Positions 62,199-64,000 of a DNA stretch of 64,000 nt are shown here, in pieces. The notes under the pieces are model-generated. The model saw nothing but the letters and a program-made list of their open reading frames with translations. It was not told where the DNA came from and made no database searches. The first letter of the stretch is position 1. The number at the start of each line of letters is the position of its first letter. The position numbers were made by a program, and so were the translations under genes. Location: NCBI RefSeq assembly GCF_000197735.1, contig NC_014550.1, forward strand, positions 3,472,001 through 3,536,000, read 5' to 3'. The DNA comes from Glutamicibacter arilaitensis Re117 (lineage in GTDB: Bacteria > Actinomycetota > Actinomycetes > Actinomycetales > Micrococcaceae).

Positions 62199-62286
62199 TT
62201 CATTCACATTAATGAAAGTGAACAAACGTACACTTTCGTAAAAGTGTACGTACATTCACTTATAATAATGTGCATATACGTGCACA
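62199..62286. promoter_or_regulatory. Multiple operator palindromes before hipBA
   Basis: ACGTACACTTT (62227-62237) and AAAGTGTACGT (62242-62252) are perfect arms. GTGCA (62271-62275) and TGCAC (62282-62286) form another pair. TTCAC/GTGAA repeats lie at about 62199-62223. Such arrays are bound by HipB-type antitoxins. AGGAGG follows at 62290. Confidence 0.6.
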
Positions 62287-62298
62287 ACAGGAGGTTTC

Positions 62299-62952
62299 AT
62301 GAATCGCGACGTTTCGACCCAAAAGGAACTCGGAGCATTCGTGCATGATGCCCGGATGAAACTCGGCCTCACTCAAGAAGCCCTAGCCGACCGCGCAGGC
62401 GTTTCGCGCAAATGGCTTATAGGCCTGGAGCAGGGTGTACGCACGAGAGCTGAACTCGGCAAGGTGTTAGATACCTTTGAAGCACTCGGGATATCAATAA
62501 ATCTTTCTTTCAATGCTGAACTCGAAATCGAGTCATCAGATGAAGACCGCTACCATTCGATAGCTCGTATCTCTCCGGCCGCGTCGGAAGCAATTAGAAA
62601 AGCCTCGAGTTTGGATCAGTCCTCTTTCCCAAGATTGGCACCCTCGAACATAGGTCAATCGGCCTTCCGAAAACTAGCCGCATCGGGGCTCGGCGAATCC
62701 TCATTCCAAAAGTTCGCCAAAGAACTGCGCATCCAAACAGGCATCCGAAACCTAGCCGCCTCCGATCTCGGTCAATCGGCGTTGCAACAGTCCCTTAGAA
62801 AAGGGTTGCCTAGTTCAGATGCTTCGACTTTCGATCGCAACTCAAGTACAGCGAACGACGTAGAAAGCGAGCAGGATCAAGCACTTCTTGATAATGACGA
62901 ATGCAATGAACCGGACAATAAAGATGAGAACAACGAACAGGGCCCGCGATGA
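62299..62952 (+). CDS. hipB: HipB-like antitoxin with C-terminal 13-residue repeats
   Basis: 217 residues, more than twice the usual HipB length. Residues 8-75 are an XRE-type helix-turn-helix (L-T-Q-E-A-L-A-D-R-A-G-V-S-R-K-W-L, E-Q-G). Residues 105-169 hold five tandem 13-residue repeats (for example IGQSAFRKLAASG and LGESSFQKFAKEL), and the last 45 residues are acidic and disordered-looking. It should repress its own promoter and neutralise HipA. Overlaps hipA by ATGA. Confidence 0.8.
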   Translation: MNRDVSTQKELGAFVHDARMKLGLTQEALADRAGVSRKWLIGLEQGVRTRAELGKVLDTFEALGISINLSFNAELEIESSDEDRYHSIARISPAASEAIRKASSLDQSSFPRLAPSNIGQSAFRKLAASGLGESSFQKFAKELRIQTGIRNLAASDLGQSALQQSLRKGLPSSDASTFDRNSSTANDVESEQDQALLDNDECNEPDNKDENNEQGPR

Positions 62953-64000
62953 AAGAACTCGTGACCTTTTTATACGGGCAGCCTGTCGGAATCCTTCAAC
63001 AAGATCATTTTGGTAACAGAAAATTTCAATTCGTCCCACAAGATTCTAGACAAGCCAGATTATCCCTGGCAATGCCCTATCGAGAGACCCCTTACCAGCG
63101 CTCTATTACTGATCCGTTCATCGAGGGGCTAATTCCGGAAGGCGAAGCTGTCCGCCAGTCGTTCGCTGATGACTTTGGCATTTCGGCAAAGAATCCCTTC
63201 GCCTTACTTGAGCATATTGGGTTTGAATGTGCAGGCGCAGTGCAGTTCGTACGGCCGGATGAAATTGATGAGTTCATTCACATCCCCGGTGAACTGGTGG
63301 CGTGCAGTGACAAAGAAATCGGTCAACGTATCAGGGCCTTGTCTTCGTCCCCAAGAGGATCGTGGACCGTCAATCGCGAACGATGGTCACTAGCTGGAGC
63401 CCAAAGCAAATTCGCTTTGCGCTGGCAAAACGGGTGGCATGAAGCCACAGGCAGTGAACCGACAACCCACATTTTCAAACCTGGAATCCAAGACTTTCGA
63501 GATCAGGCACTCAATGAGCATCTGTGCCTGAAGACGTTAGGACTCGTGGGGATGCAAGTCGCCGAGACCAGCTTCATGCAGTTCGACGGGCAATCGGCAA
63601 TCGTGGTGAATCGATACGACCGGCTCGTCGAGGGAAACACCGTCTACCGGGTCCATCAGGAAGACTTCTGCCAAGCCACATCAACCGTACCGACCAATAA
63701 GTACGAGTCGAACCGAGGGCCCAGCGCATTAAAGATCATCAATACCCTCCGGGAAGCCCGCGCTCCCGAAACTGAAGTCCACAAATTCGTTGAAGGCCTC
63801 ATTGGAAATTACCTTTTGGGGGCTCCCGACGCACACGGCAAGAACTACTCGATACTTCATCTTCCCGACGGTGGCGTACAGCTTGCACCGTTTTACGACA
63901 TTGCGTCTGGCTTGCCTTACGAACACGTTGATAATGACGGTTTCCCAAAGAGAAATGATGGACTGCGGATGGCAGCCATGGCCATCGGGGGCGAGCGAAG
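62949..64000 (+). CDS. hipA: HipA-like serine/threonine kinase toxin (partial)
   Basis: The frame runs off the window; 350 residues seen. N-terminal subdomain with D-P-F-I-E-G-L-I-P-E-G-E, then W-S-L-A-G-A-Q-S-K-F-A-L (the ATP and autophosphorylation loop region), H-I-F-K-P-G-I (ATP-binding lysine), V-V-N-R-Y-D-R, catalytic N-Y-L-L-G-A-P-D-A-H-G-K-N and metal-binding P-F-Y-D-I-A-S. HipA kinases phosphorylate aminoacyl-tRNA synthetases and cause persistence. Kinase residues look intact. AT-richer than the flanks, suggesting transfer. Confidence 0.85.
   Translation, partial: MKELVTFLYGQPVGILQQDHFGNRKFQFVPQDSRQARLSLAMPYRETPYQRSITDPFIEGLIPEGEAVRQSFADDFGISAKNPFALLEHIGFECAGAVQFVRPDEIDEFIHIPGELVACSDKEIGQRIRALSSSPRGSWTVNRERWSLAGAQSKFALRWQNGWHEATGSEPTTHIFKPGIQDFRDQALNEHLCLKTLGLVGMQVAETSFMQFDGQSAIVVNRYDRLVEGNTVYRVHQEDFCQATSTVPTNKYESNRGPSALKIINTLREARAPETEVHKFVEGLIGNYLLGAPDAHGKNYSILHLPDGGVQLAPFYDIASGLPYEHVDNDGFPKRNDGLRMAAMAIGGER

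Noticed and set aside
1..64000. CRISPR arrays, rRNA operons or insertion sequences
   Set aside because: No regularly spaced repeats, ribosomal RNA sequence or transposase-like protein was seen anywhere in the window.

Overview
The window looks like chromosome of a high-GC Gram-positive actinobacterium, most likely of the Micrococcaceae (Arthrobacter/Glutamicibacter type). This rests on the GC-rich codon use, GTG and TTG starts with AGGAG-type ribosome sites, and typical actinobacterial families (CGNR zinc-finger regulator, DUF4235, DUF4383, Rho-N small proteins, Ku/LigD). The genus is an inference. I saw no rRNA, tRNA, insertion sequence or CRISPR array.

Layout. 1-9.8 kb: the end of a CycA-type permease, small transporters, RraA, an APC permease, and a lactate-type operon (MHS transporter, LldD, small membrane proteins) divergent from a GntR regulator. 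9.9-20 kb: MATE and MFS exporters, a metallo-beta-lactamase-fold protein, a CAAX-type protease, a secreted SH3/VanY peptidase, an aquaporin relic, and a heterodimeric ABC exporter. 20-31 kb: a frameshifted M20 amidohydrolase, a pterin dehydratase-glyoxalase fusion, many small acidic or membrane proteins, and the ruins of the NHEJ locus, where the 3' halves of ku and ligD are joined by a deletion. 31-45 kb: Bcp peroxiredoxin, aldehyde dehydrogenase, photolyase, butanediol-type dehydrogenase, a Vsr endonuclease with a nonsense codon, an MFS protein, and an Opp/Nik-type ABC importer behind a candidate iron (DtxR) box.

45.1-55.6 kb is the most interesting part. It is an accessory block, visibly richer in A/T, bounded on the left by a decayed copy and on the right by an intact copy of a pheC-like cyclohexadienyl dehydratase gene. 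It holds an IclR regulator and one long operon: class 1B dihydroorotate dehydrogenase PyrD, an MFS transporter, two small proteins resembling phosphoribosyltransferases without a PRPP loop, an M20 N-carbamoyl amino-acid amidohydrolase, the PyrK electron-transfer subunit, a dihydroorotase and an aspartase. In order these enzymes would turn orotate into dihydroorotate, carbamoyl-aspartate, aspartate and fumarate. I read it as an orotate-catabolism operon, the pathway known biochemically from anaerobes such as Clostridium (Zymobacterium) oroticum, with two unexplained PRTase-like proteins.

56.5-61.7 kb: a second catabolic cluster (SDR dehydrogenase, MHS transporter, two-subunit transketolase, GntR regulator) with matching operator palindromes. 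61.7-64 kb: an AT-rich accessory end with orphan palindromes and a HipBA-type toxin-antitoxin pair whose antitoxin carries five 13-residue repeats. The HipA gene runs off the window.

A recurring theme is gene erosion: at least eight broken or fossil genes are recorded below, some of which (single-base shifts in G runs) could be sequencing errors.
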